From Halomonas beimenensis (GTDB taxonomy: Bacteria; Pseudomonadota; Gammaproteobacteria; Pseudomonadales; Halomonadaceae), in the NCBI RefSeq assembly GCF_002549795.1, contig NZ_CP021435.1, forward strand, positions 1,116,001 to 1,180,000: 64,000 bases of DNA. Reading direction: 5' to 3'. Positions within the stretch are counted from its first letter, which is position 1; each line of letters starts with the position of its first letter. Of this stretch, positions 17,022-26,248 are shown piece by piece. The notes beneath the pieces were generated by a model. It was not told the origin of the DNA, did not search any database, and saw only the letters and a list, made by a program, of their open reading frames with translations. Both the position numbers and the translations under genes were made by a program.

Positions 17022-18869
17022 ATGGCCGACAGCACCCAGGTGTTCGTGATCCTCGCCGCGACCCTTGCGGCCTTCGTCTGGGGACGCTTCCGCTACGATC
17101 TGGTGGCGCTGGCGGCGCTGCTGGGCTCGGTGCTGCTGGGACTGGTCCCGGCCGAGCGGGCCTTCCTCGGCTTCGGTCATCCCGCCGTGATCACCGTGGT
17201 GGCGGTGCTGGTGCTCAGCCGGGGCTTCGAGCGATCGGGCCTGGTCGACGTGATCGCCGAGCAGGCGCTGCGGGTCGGCGACCGGCTGATCCTGCAGATG
17301 CTGGTGCTGACCGGCACCGTCCTGGTGCTCTCCGGGGTCATGAACAACGTCGGGGCCCTGGCGCTGATGCTGCCGGTGGCGATCCGCATGGCCCGGGAGC
17401 ACGACACTCCCCCGTCGCTGCTGCTGATGCCGCTGGCCTTCGGTTCGCTCCTGGGCGGGTTGACGACCCTGATCGGCACCCCTCCGAACATCATCATCTC
17501 CAGCTACCGAGGCTCGGTGAGTGGCGAGAGCTTCGGCATGTTCTCCTTCTTCCCGGTCGGGGCCACCGTGGCCCTGGCCGGTCTGGCCTTCATCGTGCTG
17601 GTGGGGCGCCACCTCGTGCCCCGGCGCGCCGGGACGGCCTCCCTCGATGCGATGTTCGACACCGCTCACTACCTGGTGGAGCTGCGGGTGCCCGAGGACG
17701 GCAAGGCGGCGGGCTGGTCGCTGCGCGACCTGCGCCGGGCCGTGGAGGAGCCGATCCCCGTGCTGGCGGTGATCCGGGGCGACAAGCGCCATGCCGGGCA
17801 TGCCTTCCATGGCGTCCTGCAGGAGGACGATATCCTCATGGTGGAGGCTGGGCCCGAGGAGATGAAGCTGCTCGAGGACAAGGCCGGGCTGGAGGTCGGC
17901 CCCGAGCCGCCCCCCGAGGAAGCCCTCGAGGGCGAGGAGGTGGAGGAATCCTCGGAGGCAGGGTCCCAGGGCAAGGAAAAGCGCAAGGACAAGCGTCCCC
18001 CGGTGGATACCGAGGGACTGCAGCTGGTCGAGGCCGTGGTGCGCAACGACTCGCTGATGATCCAGCGCACCGTCACCCAGCTGCGATTGCACAACCAGTT
18101 CGGCCTGCACCTGGTGGCGGTGGCCCGGGACGGCGGCCGGCTCAACCAGCGGCTGCGCGACATCCGCTTCCGGGCCGGCGACGTCCTGCTGCTGCAGGGC
18201 GGCGAGGGGGACATCACCGAGAGCCTCACCACCCTGGGCTGCCTGCCGCTGGCCAGTCGTAACCTGACCCTGGGGCAGCCGCGCATGCTGCTGATGTCGG
18301 TGGCGATCTTCGCCGCGGCGGTGCTCGCCATGGTGCTCGACCTGCTGCCCGCGGCGGTGGCGCTGAGCGGGGCGGCCCTGGTGTCGTTGCTGGTTGGCGT
18401 CCTGAGCCTGCGCGAGGCCTACCAGGCCATCGACGGGCCGGTGATCGTGCTGCTCGGGGCCATGATCCCGGTGGGCCAGGCCCTGGACACCAGCGGGGGG
18501 GCCGCCCTGATCGCCGATGCCCTGCTGACCCTCGGCAGCGCGTGGCCGGTGGTCCTCACCCTGGCGGGCCTCTTCCTCATCTGCATGGCGCTGTCCAACG
18601 TGGTCAACAACGCCGCCGCGGCACTGCTGATGGCCCCCATCGCCGCGAGCCTCGCCGAAGGTTTCGAGGCGTCCCTGGATCCCTTCCTGATGGTGGTGGC
18701 GATCAGCGCCTCCTGCGCCTTCCTGACGCCCATCGGGCACCAGTCCAACACCCTGGTCATGGGGCCGGGCGGGTACCGCTTCGGCGACTACTGGAAGCTG
18801 GGCCTGCCGCTCTCCCTGTCGGTGATGGTGGTGGCCATCCCGATGATCCTGCTGGTCTGGCCCCTGTAG
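17022..18869 (+). CDS. SLC13/DASS-family permease with two TrkA_C (RCK_C) domains
   Basis: This is a 615-aa Na+- or H+-coupled anion transporter. About five to six membrane helices form the N-terminal half, with the family motif SNVVNNAAAA-like repeat also present as SGVMNNVGALALMLP. A cytoplasmic insert from about residue 205 to 420 holds two TrkA_C domains, split by a strongly charged linker at about 288-328 (runs of Glu, then Lys/Arg). The second membrane half contains SNVVNNAAAALLMAP and ends with TPIGHQSNTLVMGPGGYRFGDYWKLG. ATG 17022 follows a GGGAGGG ribosome site. It lies 125 bases after crotonase 2 in the same direction and may import that operon's acid substrate, or alternatively sulfate or a dicarboxylate. 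Confidence 0.82.
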   Translation: MADSTQVFVILAATLAAFVWGRFRYDLVALAALLGSVLLGLVPAERAFLGFGHPAVITVVAVLVLSRGFERSGLVDVIAEQALRVGDRLILQMLVLTGTVLVLSGVMNNVGALALMLPVAIRMAREHDTPPSLLLMPLAFGSLLGGLTTLIGTPPNIIISSYRGSVSGESFGMFSFFPVGATVALAGLAFIVLVGRHLVPRRAGTASLDAMFDTAHYLVELRVPEDGKAAGWSLRDLRRAVEEPIPVLAVIRGDKRHAGHAFHGVLQEDDILMVEAGPEEMKLLEDKAGLEVGPEPPPEEALEGEEVEESSEAGSQGKEKRKDKRPPVDTEGLQLVEAVVRNDSLMIQRTVTQLRLHNQFGLHLVAVARDGGRLNQRLRDIRFRAGDVLLLQGGEGDITESLTTLGCLPLASRNLTLGQPRMLLMSVAIFAAAVLAMVLDLLPAAVALSGAALVSLLVGVLSLREAYQAIDGPVIVLLGAMIPVGQALDTSGGAALIADALLTLGSAWPVVLTLAGLFLICMALSNVVNNAAAALLMAPIAASLAEGFEASLDPFLMVVAISASCAFLTPIGHQSNTLVMGPGGYRFGDYWKLGLPLSLSVMVVAIPMILLVWPL

Positions 18870-18938
18870 GGCGCTTGCCGCAGTCGGGGCCCCGGGACCT
18901 CGCCGTCCTGCCCCGGGGTCGACCCGATCGGCCGGGGA

Positions 18939-19958
18939 TCATCCGAACCAGCGCTCGAGGACGGGAGGCCGGTCCGGGCCGGGCCGCAACTGCACCCAGA
19001 CGCCACGGGAGGTGACGCGAAACAGCACCGTGGCCAGGGTGTTCTCGTCGTCGGGATCGTCGGGAGCGAGCCGGTAGAGGGGCAGCCGGGGATGCGAGCG
19101 ATCCCCCAGCAGTGCCAGCAGTTCCTCGGGGGAGACGGCGCCGGAGGTCGTGCGCCGCCACGCCTCCAGGCGGCGCTGGCGTGCCGCGGAGGAGTCGGTG
19201 ATGCGCTGCGCCACCGAGGAGAAGGGGGGATGGACCAGATGGTTGGCATGCACCGCCCGGTCCTCGACGGCCGGTGCCGAGACGCCCTGCCAGGGAGCTT
19301 CCACGCTCCAGGCGGTGCGGTGGCGGGTATCGGCCATCATGAAGTGGAAGCCGCCGCTGCGATGGGTATGTCGCAGCAGCGAGAGCGCCTCGCCGACATC
19401 GCGGCAGTCGAGCAGGGCGCGAGCCGTGACCATGCGCGGGATGCCCTCGCGGGTCTCGGTCAGCCGGATGTTGTTGACGGTATAGGCGAGGCCCGCGGCA
19501 TTGACCCCGAGGGTGTGCCCCGCCAGCGAGCCGGGATAGCAGAAGGCCAGGTAGGCCGGCCCTTGATCGGGTCGGGCCTCGAGCAGGAAGCAGGCGTCGC
19601 GCAGCGAGGGCTGGCCGTCCTCGTTGTGGGCCAGCCAGGCCTCGTCACCCTGAGCGACCGCCACCGAGGAACATCCCTCGGGCCCGGTGGGCGAGAGGTC
19701 CCCGCGACAGTTCCACAGCAGGACGTGCTCGAAGGGCTGGGCCAGGCCGTCGGCCAGGCCGCGCAATTCCTCGTGCACCCCGGGGAAGTGGCGCCGCACC
19801 CGAGCCGCCACGGCGGTCAGCCAGCCGTTGGCCAGGGCCGGGGTGAGGCGCCGGAAGTCCGCGCTGGGCAGGATCCGGTCGGCGAAGGCCGTGCGGCCCC
19901 GCTCGCCCATGGCGTGGCCGATGGCGTAGGGGCTACCCGCGATATCGAGATGGTGCAT
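18939..19958 (-). CDS. C45-family / acyl-CoA:6-APA acyltransferase-like hydrolase
   Basis: This is a 339-aa Ntn-hydrolase candidate. The probable autocatalytic cleavage point is Gly95-Cys96 in EGCSSVAV; cleavage there would expose Cys96 as the N-terminal nucleophile, as in penicillin acyltransferases. Other family segments are AHNEDGQPSLRD, the GHTLGVNAAGLAYTVNN stretch and the closing ENTLATVLFRVTSRGVWVQLRPG. There is no signal peptide, so it is probably cytoplasmic. Bacterial members cleave amide bonds of N-acyl amino acids or similar compounds. It converges on the SLC13 permease gene and precedes fadE on the same strand, an acyl-metabolism context, but its substrate is unknown. Confidence 0.78.
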   Translation of the reverse strand: MHHLDIAGSPYAIGHAMGERGRTAFADRILPSADFRRLTPALANGWLTAVAARVRRHFPGVHEELRGLADGLAQPFEHVLLWNCRGDLSPTGPEGCSSVAVAQGDEAWLAHNEDGQPSLRDACFLLEARPDQGPAYLAFCYPGSLAGHTLGVNAAGLAYTVNNIRLTETREGIPRMVTARALLDCRDVGEALSLLRHTHRSGGFHFMMADTRHRTAWSVEAPWQGVSAPAVEDRAVHANHLVHPPFSSVAQRITDSSAARQRRLEAWRRTTSGAVSPEELLALLGDRSHPRLPLYRLAPDDPDDENTLATVLFRVTSRGVWVQLRPGPDRPPVLERWFG

Positions 19959-20073
19959 GCTTGACGGCCCGAGCGAAGGGAAAGGAGGCGGAGAACAGGC
20001 TGGCGCCCGCCCGACTGCCCCGAGTATCGCATGGCATGGCGCCGGGTCCAGTGCCGGGGCTGTCCGGGTCCCC

Positions 20074-20113
20074 CACGACGACGCCCCGGCAGGGGAGCCG
20101 GGGCATCGTCGTG
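20074..20113 (-). terminator. Strong hairpin downstream of fadE
   Basis: Arms CACGACGACGCCCCGGC and GCCGGGGCATCGTCGTG pair with one C-A mismatch around a six-base loop, 20 bases past the fadE stop. No U-run follows on the minus strand, so it may protect the 3' end or act with Rho. Confidence 0.6.
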
Positions 20114-20133
20114 CGGGGCGGATCGGCCAGCCG

Positions 20134-22581
20134 TCAGGCGGGGTGGTGGCGCAGCACCTTGGACTTGTCGGTGACGAAGGCGTCGTAGTCGAAGTCGTCC
20201 ACGGTCAGCATGTCCAGCACCTCGGCCTCGCGCTGGCGCATGAAGGCGGCATCGTCCTCCGCGACCAGGCCTCGCTCGACGGCCGCCTCCAGCCGCTGCT
20301 CCGGGTGCAGGGCCTCGGCGGGGAGCTCGCCCTTGGCGCTGGCCTTGCGCAGGGTGCGGTAGATCCCTTCGGCGCGTTCCTGGGTGGCCAGCAGGGCGTT
20401 GTAGCGGGCCAGGGGATTGTCCTGCGGCCCGTCGTCGCCATCCCAGGCCCCGACCAGCAGCTTGCGGCGCAGGGCCGTGTCCCGGCTGACGGCCTGGGCG
20501 ATGGCGCGAGTCAGGTCATCCTTCGGTCGCGACCAGCGCCGCCCCCGGGGCATCACCACCAGGCGCAGCGACCGGGCCAGGGCACGGTTGGGCAGGTTGT
20601 CGAAGAGTTCGACGAAGGCCTGTTCGGCGCGCCCCAGCAGGAAGCGGGCGGCGTAGTGCAGCAACTCCACCTCGCCTTCCACCCGGTCGCCTTCCTGCCA
20701 CTGCTTGAGCAGCATGCTGGCCAGGTAGAGGTTGGACAGCACGTCGCCGAGGCGGGCCGAGAGCATCTCGCGCTGCTTGAGCTGCGAGCCGAGGCTCGCC
20801 ATGGCGGCGTCGGCGGTGAGGCCGAAGCCGGCGGAGAGGCGCGCGAGCTCCCGGGCATAGGGGGTGGCCACGGCATCGAAGGGCACCGCATCCCGGCCCA
20901 GGCCCAGTCCCAGCGTGAGCGCTCGGGCGGCGTTGCCCAGTACCAGGCCGGCGTGGCCGAAGATGGCGGCATCGAAGGCCTCGAGATCGTCGGCCTCCTG
21001 GGCGGCCAGCTCCTCGAGCACATAGGGATGGCAGCGGATCGCCCCCTGGCCGAAGATCATCAGGTTGCGGGTCATGATGTTGGCGCCCTCGACGGTGATC
21101 GCCACCGGGTTGGCGCTGTAGCCGATGCCGAGGTAGTTGCGCGGGCCGAGGGTGACCGCCTTGCCGCCGTGGACGTCCATGGCGTCGGCGAGGATGGACC
21201 GCTGGAACTCGGTGAGCTGGCTCTTGAGGATCGCCGAGGGCACCGCCGGCTGCTCGCCGTGATCGATGGTGTTGGCGGTCTGATAGACCGCCGCCTGGGC
21301 GATGTAGCCCAGGGCCGCCATCCGGGCCAGCGGCTCCTGGACGCCCTCCATCTCGGCCACCGGGACCTCGAACTGGCGCCGGATGCGGGCGAAGCCTCCG
21401 GTCCAGCCCAGGGCATAGCGGGCGGTGCCGGTGGCGCCGGAGGGCAGCGTGATACAGCGTCCCACGGAGAGGCACTCCACCAGCATCCGCCAGCCCTGGC
21501 CGATCATGGCCTCGCCGCCGATGATGGTGGACAGCGGCACGAAGACGTCGCGCCCCTTGATCGGCCCGTTGAGGAAGGGGCTGCCGATGGGGTGGTGGCG
21601 GCGGCCGATCTCCAGGCCCTCGGTGTCCCGGGGGATCAAGGCCAGGGTGATTCCGCGGTCGGCCTCGTCGCCGAGCAGGTGATCCGGGTCGAACAGCCGG
21701 AAGGCCAGGCCCACCACGCTGGCGATGGGGGCCAGGGTGATCCAGCGCTTCTCGAAGTCGAGGCGAAGTCCCAGGACCTCCTCGCCGTCGATCACCCGCT
21801 TGCAGACCACGCCGGTGTCGGGCAGGGCGGTGGCGTCGCTGCCGGCCCGGGGGCCGGTGAGGGCGAAGCAGGGGATCTCGCGACCGTCGGCCAGGCGGGG
21901 CAGGTAGTGATCCTTCTGTTCCTGGGTGCCGTACTTGAGCAGCAGCTCGCCCGGGCCCAGGGAGTTGGGCACGCCCACCGTGACCATCAGGGTCTCGTTG
22001 AGCGAAAGCTTCTGCAGGACCATGGACTGGGCCTTGGCGGAGAAGCCCAGGCCCCCGTATTCCTTCGGGATGATCATGCCGAAGAAGCCCTCGCGCTTGA
22101 GGTAGTCCCAGAGTTCCTGGGGCAGGTCGGCGCGCTCCTTGGCGATGTCCCAGTCGTTGCACATGCCGGCGGCCACGCTGCATTGCCGGTCGAGGAAGGC
22201 GCGCTCCTCCGCCGACAGGCCGTCATCCGTGTAGGCGAACAGCTTGCGCCAGTCGGGGCGACCGGTGAACAGCTCGCCTTCCCAGGCGACGCTGCCGGCC
22301 TCGAGGGCGATGCGCTCGGTGGCCGAGACCTTGGGGGCGACCCGCTTGAAGCGTTCGAAGAGGCGGGGGCTCAGCCAGCGCCGGCGCAGCTCGGGCAGGC
22401 CGCCGGCGGCGATGGCGGCGGCGCCGGCGAGCAGCAGCACGCCGATCACGGTGGCGCCGGCCACCACCCCGACCAGGCCGAGGGCGGCGGTGACGGCCAG
22501 GGCGGGAAGGGCCCCCGCCTCGCGGCGCATGACGACGAGCAGGCCGGCGATGGCGAGCACGATCAGGATCAGGGTCAGCAT
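20134..22581 (-). CDS. fadE: Acyl-CoA dehydrogenase FadE
   Basis: This enzyme catalyses the first step of fatty-acid beta-oxidation, acyl-CoA to trans-2-enoyl-CoA with FAD; at 815 aa it has the long FadE form. Two to three hydrophobic helices occupy the first ~65 residues (MLTLILIVLAIAGLLVVM and PALAVTAALGLVGVVAG), so it is membrane-anchored. The dehydrogenase core follows (EYGGLGFSAKAQSMV; CFALTGPRAGSD; GANIMTRNLMIFGQGA). The ATG at 22581 is preferred over a TTG four codons upstream because GGAG precedes it. A near-palindrome at 22598-22615 just upstream is a candidate fatty-acid-responsive operator. The gene stands alone between the AAT-like gene and betA. Confidence 0.93.
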   Translation of the reverse strand: MLTLILIVLAIAGLLVVMRREAGALPALAVTAALGLVGVVAGATVIGVLLLAGAAAIAAGGLPELRRRWLSPRLFERFKRVAPKVSATERIALEAGSVAWEGELFTGRPDWRKLFAYTDDGLSAEERAFLDRQCSVAAGMCNDWDIAKERADLPQELWDYLKREGFFGMIIPKEYGGLGFSAKAQSMVLQKLSLNETLMVTVGVPNSLGPGELLLKYGTQEQKDHYLPRLADGREIPCFALTGPRAGSDATALPDTGVVCKRVIDGEEVLGLRLDFEKRWITLAPIASVVGLAFRLFDPDHLLGDEADRGITLALIPRDTEGLEIGRRHHPIGSPFLNGPIKGRDVFVPLSTIIGGEAMIGQGWRMLVECLSVGRCITLPSGATGTARYALGWTGGFARIRRQFEVPVAEMEGVQEPLARMAALGYIAQAAVYQTANTIDHGEQPAVPSAILKSQLTEFQRSILADAMDVHGGKAVTLGPRNYLGIGYSANPVAITVEGANIMTRNLMIFGQGAIRCHPYVLEELAAQEADDLEAFDAAIFGHAGLVLGNAARALTLGLGLGRDAVPFDAVATPYARELARLSAGFGLTADAAMASLGSQLKQREMLSARLGDVLSNLYLASMLLKQWQEGDRVEGEVELLHYAARFLLGRAEQAFVELFDNLPNRALARSLRLVVMPRGRRWSRPKDDLTRAIAQAVSRDTALRRKLLVGAWDGDDGPQDNPLARYNALLATQERAEGIYRTLRKASAKGELPAEALHPEQRLEAAVERGLVAEDDAAFMRQREAEVLDMLTVDDFDYDAFVTDKSKVLRHHPA

Positions 22582-22597
22582 GGGCGGCTCCAAGGCA

Positions 22598-22615
22598 TTC
22601 GAACACTTGTTTGAA
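22598..22615. promoter_or_regulatory. Candidate PsrA/FadR-like operator upstream of fadE
   Basis: TTCGAACACTTGTTTGAA is an 18-base imperfect palindrome (14 of 18 positions symmetric) 17 bases before the fadE ATG. It resembles the GAAAC-N4-GTTTC arrangement of PsrA-type regulators of beta-oxidation genes. Confidence 0.5.
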
Positions 22616-22671
22616 TTTCTTCAGCCTAGCCCATCCGGGGCGGCTTGGCCAACCCCGATCCGCCTACCAAC

Positions 22672-22700
22672 CGAAAACGCCCCGCACAGGGGCGGGGCGT
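22672..22700 (-). terminator. Rho-independent terminator of betA
   Basis: Read on the minus strand, the hairpin ACGCCCCG...CGGGGCGT is followed by TTTT, 22 bases past the betA stop. This is a standard GC stem with a U-run. Confidence 0.85.
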
Positions 22701-22721
22701 ATGGCGGGAAGCGGGAGGCGG

Positions 22722-24413
22722 TCAGGCCAGGCGGCGCATCGGCTCGCGCTGGGCGGGGGCGCCGTCCGCCACGTAGTAGGGGGCGTCGCTTCTCGGCAGG
22801 GGATCACGGCCACGGATCTTGTCGGCCATCTTCTCGGCCAGCATGATCGTCGGGGCGTTGAGGTTGCCGGTGGGGATCACCGGGAACAGCGAGGCGTCGA
22901 CCACCCGCAGGGCCTCCACGCCATGGACCCGACCGGCGCCATCGACCACGGCATCGTCACCCTCGCCCATGCGGCAGCTTCCGCAGGGGTGATAGGCGGT
23001 CTCGGCGTGCTGGCGCACGAAGGCATCCAGCTCGGCATCGCTCCGTACGTCCGGCCCCGGGGAGATCTCGCGGCCCCGGTACTCGTCCATGGCCGGCTGG
23101 GCGATGATCTCCCGGGTCAGGCGGATGGCGTCGCGGAACTCCTGCCAGTCCTTCTCGGTGGACATGTAGTTGAACAGGATCGACGGCGCCGCCTTGGGGT
23201 CCCGGGAGGTCAGGCGCACCCGGCCTTCGCTCTCGGAGCGCATGGAGCCGACGTGGGCCTGGAAGCCGTGGGCCTGGACCGCGCTCTTGCCGTTGTAGCT
23301 GATGGCGATGGGCAGGAAGTGGTACTGGAGGTTGGGCCACTCTTCCTCGTCCCGGCTACGGATGAAGCCGGCGGCCTCGAACTGGTTGCTGGCACCGACG
23401 CCCTTGCCGAACAGCAGCCACTCGGCACCGATCTTCGGCTGGTTCCACCACTTCAGCGCGGGATACAGCGAGATCGGCTTCTTGCACTCGTACTGGATGT
23501 ACATCTCCAGGTGATCCTGGAGGTGCTGTCCCACGTTCTCGTTGACCTGCACCGGGGTGATGCCGAGCTCGTCGAGCACGTCCTTCGGGCCCACGCCGGA
23601 GCGCTGCAGGATCTGCGGCGAGGCGATGGCCCCGGCGCACAACAGCACCTCGCGGCGTGCCCGGACCTCTTGTTGCTGGCCGCGGCGCTCGTAGCGCACG
23701 CCGGTGGCCCGCCTGCCCTCGAAGGTGATGACGTCGGTGGTGGCGCGGGTCTCGATGGTCAGGTTCGGCCGGCCCTTGGCCTGGTCCAGGTACCCCCGCG
23801 CGGTGGAGGCCCGGCGTCCGCTGGGCGTCACGAAGCGGTCCATGGGGCCGAAGCCCTCCTGCTGGTAGCCGTTGACGTCCTCGGTGGCCGGGTAGCCGGC
23901 CTGCTGTCCCGCCTCGATGAAGGCGTGATACAGGGGGTTGTTGCCCTCCTTCGGGGTGGTCACGCTCACCGGACCATCGCCGCCATGGTAGTCGTCGGGC
24001 CCGATGTCGCGGGTCTCGGCCTTGCGGAAGTAGGGCAGGCAGTCGGCGTAGGTCCAGTCCTCGAGGCCGTCCCGCTTGGCCCAGTTGTCGTAGTCGAGGG
24101 CATTGCCGCGGATGTAGCACATGCCGTTGATCAGCGAGGAGCCGCCCAGGCCCTTGCCGCGGCCGCACTCCATGCGCCGGCCGTCCATGTGCGGCTCGGG
24201 ATCGGTCTCGAAGGCCCAGTTGTAGCGCTTGCCCTGCAGCGGATAGGCCAGGGCGGCGGGCATCTGGGTGCGGAAGTCGAAGCGGTGGTCCGGACCGCCG
24301 GCCTCGAGCAGCAGCACGCTGACGTCGGGATCCTCGGTCAGGCGGGTGGCCAGGACGTTGCCGGCGGAACCGGCGCCGATGATGACGTAATCGAATTCAC
24401 GGGACTGCGACAT
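22722..24413 (-). CDS. betA: Choline dehydrogenase
   Basis: BetA oxidises choline to betaine aldehyde (and can oxidise the aldehyde further) as a membrane-associated FAD enzyme; 563 aa, the normal length. It is a GMC oxidoreductase with the dinucleotide fold [17 protein letters not shown] at the N-terminus, the GMC signature region [20 protein letters not shown] at about residue 80, a second signature [15 protein letters not shown], and the catalytic His in [11 protein letters not shown] near the C-terminus. It is on the same strand as betB and betI but separated from betB by an unusually long 357-base gap, so it may have its own promoter or a processed leader. Product: glycine betaine for osmoprotection. 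Confidence 0.95.
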   Translation of the reverse strand: MSQSREFDYVIIGAGSAGNVLATRLTEDPDVSVLLLEAGGPDHRFDFRTQMPAALAYPLQGKRYNWAFETDPEPHMDGRRMECGRGKGLGGSSLINGMCYIRGNALDYDNWAKRDGLEDWTYADCLPYFRKAETRDIGPDDYHGGDGPVSVTTPKEGNNPLYHAFIEAGQQAGYPATEDVNGYQQEGFGPMDRFVTPSGRRASTARGYLDQAKGRPNLTIETRATTDVITFEGRRATGVRYERRGQQQEVRARREVLLCAGAIASPQILQRSGVGPKDVLDELGITPVQVNENVGQHLQDHLEMYIQYECKKPISLYPALKWWNQPKIGAEWLLFGKGVGASNQFEAAGFIRSRDEEEWPNLQYHFLPIAISYNGKSAVQAHGFQAHVGSMRSESEGRVRLTSRDPKAAPSILFNYMSTEKDWQEFRDAIRLTREIIAQPAMDEYRGREISPGPDVRSDAELDAFVRQHAETAYHPCGSCRMGEGDDAVVDGAGRVHGVEALRVVDASLFPVIPTGNLNAPTIMLAEKMADKIRGRDPLPRSDAPYYVADGAPAQREPMRRLA

Positions 24414-24770
24414 GGAGCCTCCCTGAAACAGTCAAAAGGGTCTCGTGGCGAGCGGAACGAGAGCCGCTCACCGGTCGGGAACGCGAAGGGCCCTGCGCTC
24501 CGGTCATGGTCTTGAAAGGATGTCGGAGGGGACGTCTCCGATGCCGGGCGTGAGGCGCGCCGGGGGCGGCTCGAAGAGGAGGTCCTACGCCAGGGGTGAG
24601 AAGCACTGCTTCGAACGGACTGGCCATGGATGGCCAGGACCGGTCCTGCAAGCGAAGCAGGACGCGAGAGCGAAGCAGGGCGTCGGTAGCGCCCAGGGAA
24701 GGGTTCACAGCGCCTCCTCGCAGAGCCGTCCCCGGGGAAGCGCCTCACTTCCCCGGGCCTTACGCCGGTC
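24414..24770 (-). other. Long gap between betB and betA
   Basis: This stretch of 357 bases has no gene I can support. It holds a perfect 10-bp hairpin at the betB end (24731-24757), a short inverted text GGACTGGCCATGGATGGCCAG around 24617-24637, and a direct repeat GCGAAGCAGG at about 24652 and 24672. In many proteobacteria betB and betA are nearly adjacent, so the gap is unusual. Open frames across it have no ribosome sites or recognisable composition. Confidence 0.55.
24731..24757 (-). terminator. Perfect 10-bp hairpin after betB
   Basis: CCCGGGGAAG and CTTCCCCGGG pair fully around the loop CGCCTCA, 13 bases beyond the betB stop. No U-run follows. It may attenuate or process transcripts before betA. 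Confidence 0.65.
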
Positions 24771-26237
24771 TTAGAACACTGATTCGAAGGGGCCCATCTC
24801 GACCTGCACCGACTTGGTCTGGGTGTAGTGGGCCAGGGTCTCGACGCCGTTCTCGCGGCCGACGCCGGACTGCTTGTAGCCGCCCACCGGCATCTCGGCC
24901 GGGGACTCGCCCCAGGTGTTGACCCAGCAGATGCCGGCCTCGAGGCGGTGGATCACCCGGTGGGCGCGGTTGAGCCCCTCGGTGAAGACGCCGGCGGCCA
25001 GGCCATAGGTGGTGTCGTTGGCGCGGCGGATGACCTCTTCCTCGTCGTCGAAGGCCAGGATCGACATCACCGGCCCGAAGATCTCCTCGCGCACGATGCG
25101 CATCTCGTCGGTACAGTCGGTGAACACCGTGGGGGCCGCCCAGGCGCCGCGGGCGTAGTCGCCCTGGTCCCAGGCGTCGCCGCCGGCCAGTACCCGGGCG
25201 CCTTCCTGCTTGCCGATGGCGATGTAGGACAGCACCTTCGCCTGGTGCTCGAAGCTCACCAGGGGGCCGAAGTTGACCGCCGGATCCAGCGGATCGCCGG
25301 CCTTGATGCGCGCCACCCGCTCGGCGATCTTGCCCTCGAAGGCCTCCTTGACGCTGCGCTCCACGAACACCCGGGTGCCGTTGGTGCAGATCTGCCCGCT
25401 GGAGTAGAAGTTGGCCATCATGGCGGCGTCGGCGGCGCGCTCCAGGTCGGCGTCGGCGAAGACGATCAGCGGGGACTTGCCGCCGAGTTCCATGGTCACG
25501 TCCTTGAGGGTGGAGGCGGCAGAAGCCGACATGACCTTCTTGCCGGTGCCCACCTCGCCGGTGAAGGACACCTTGTCGATGTCGTCATGGCCGGTGATCA
25601 ACTGGCCGACCCGGGCGTCGCCATGGACGACGTTGAAGACGCCGTCGGGCAGGCCGGCCTCGGTGAGGATCTCGGCCAGGCGCATGGCGGTCAGCGGGGT
25701 CACCTCGCTGGGCTTGAAGACCACGGCGTTGCCGGCGGCGAGTGCCGGGGCGGACTTCCAGCAGGCGATCTGGATCGGATAGTTCCAGGCGCCGATGGAA
25801 CCGATCACGCCCAGCGGCTCGCGGCGAGTGTAGACGAAGGAGGACTCGCGCAGCGGGATCTGGCTGCCCTCGATGGCCGCGGCCAGGCCGGCATAGTACT
25901 CCAGGACGTCGGCGCCGGTGACGATGTCCACCGCGGCCGTCTCGCTGATCGGCTTGCCGGTGTTGCGGCTCTCCAGCTCGGCCAGCTCGTCGTTGCGCTC
26001 CCTCAGCAGCGCCACGGCCCGCTGCAGCACCCGGCCGCGCTCCATCCCGGACATGGCGGCCCAGACCTTCTGGCCCCGGCGGGCGGCGGCGACCGCGGCG
26101 TCCACGTCGGCCTCGCTGGCCAGTGGGACCTGGGCCAGGGTGCTGCCGTCGTAGGGATTCACGACCGCAAAGGTTTCCCCCGAGGTGGCGTCCACCCGGC
26201 GGCCGTCGATATAGAGGGTTTCGGTAGCGTGGGTCAT
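24771..26237 (-). CDS. betB: Betaine aldehyde dehydrogenase
   Basis: BetB oxidises betaine aldehyde to glycine betaine with NAD(P)+, 488 aa, exactly family size. ALDH landmarks are the general base Glu250 in [10 protein letters not shown] and the nucleophile Cys284 in [13 protein letters not shown], with NAD-binding [13 protein letters not shown] and [13 protein letters not shown]. The '[21 protein letters not shown]' stretch near the end is typical of BetB. ATG 26237 has GGAGG just upstream; the frame is open 5' only because it crosses betI on another frame. It starts 11 bases after the betI stop, so betI-betB form one transcript that is presumably repressed by BetI. Confidence 0.96.
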   Translation of the reverse strand: MTHATETLYIDGRRVDATSGETFAVVNPYDGSTLAQVPLASEADVDAAVAAARRGQKVWAAMSGMERGRVLQRAVALLRERNDELAELESRNTGKPISETAAVDIVTGADVLEYYAGLAAAIEGSQIPLRESSFVYTRREPLGVIGSIGAWNYPIQIACWKSAPALAAGNAVVFKPSEVTPLTAMRLAEILTEAGLPDGVFNVVHGDARVGQLITGHDDIDKVSFTGEVGTGKKVMSASAASTLKDVTMELGGKSPLIVFADADLERAADAAMMANFYSSGQICTNGTRVFVERSVKEAFEGKIAERVARIKAGDPLDPAVNFGPLVSFEHQAKVLSYIAIGKQEGARVLAGGDAWDQGDYARGAWAAPTVFTDCTDEMRIVREEIFGPVMSILAFDDEEEVIRRANDTTYGLAAGVFTEGLNRAHRVIHRLEAGICWVNTWGESPAEMPVGGYKQSGVGRENGVETLAHYTQTKSVQVEMGPFESVF

Positions 26238-26248
26238 GGGGCCTCCAG

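Noticed and set aside
18870..18938. Imperfect GC-rich inverted repeat between the SLC13 permease and the AAT-like gene
   Set aside because: The GGGGCCCCGGGAC and GTCCTGCCCCGGGG arms pair only with bulges and no U-run; too weak to list as a terminator.
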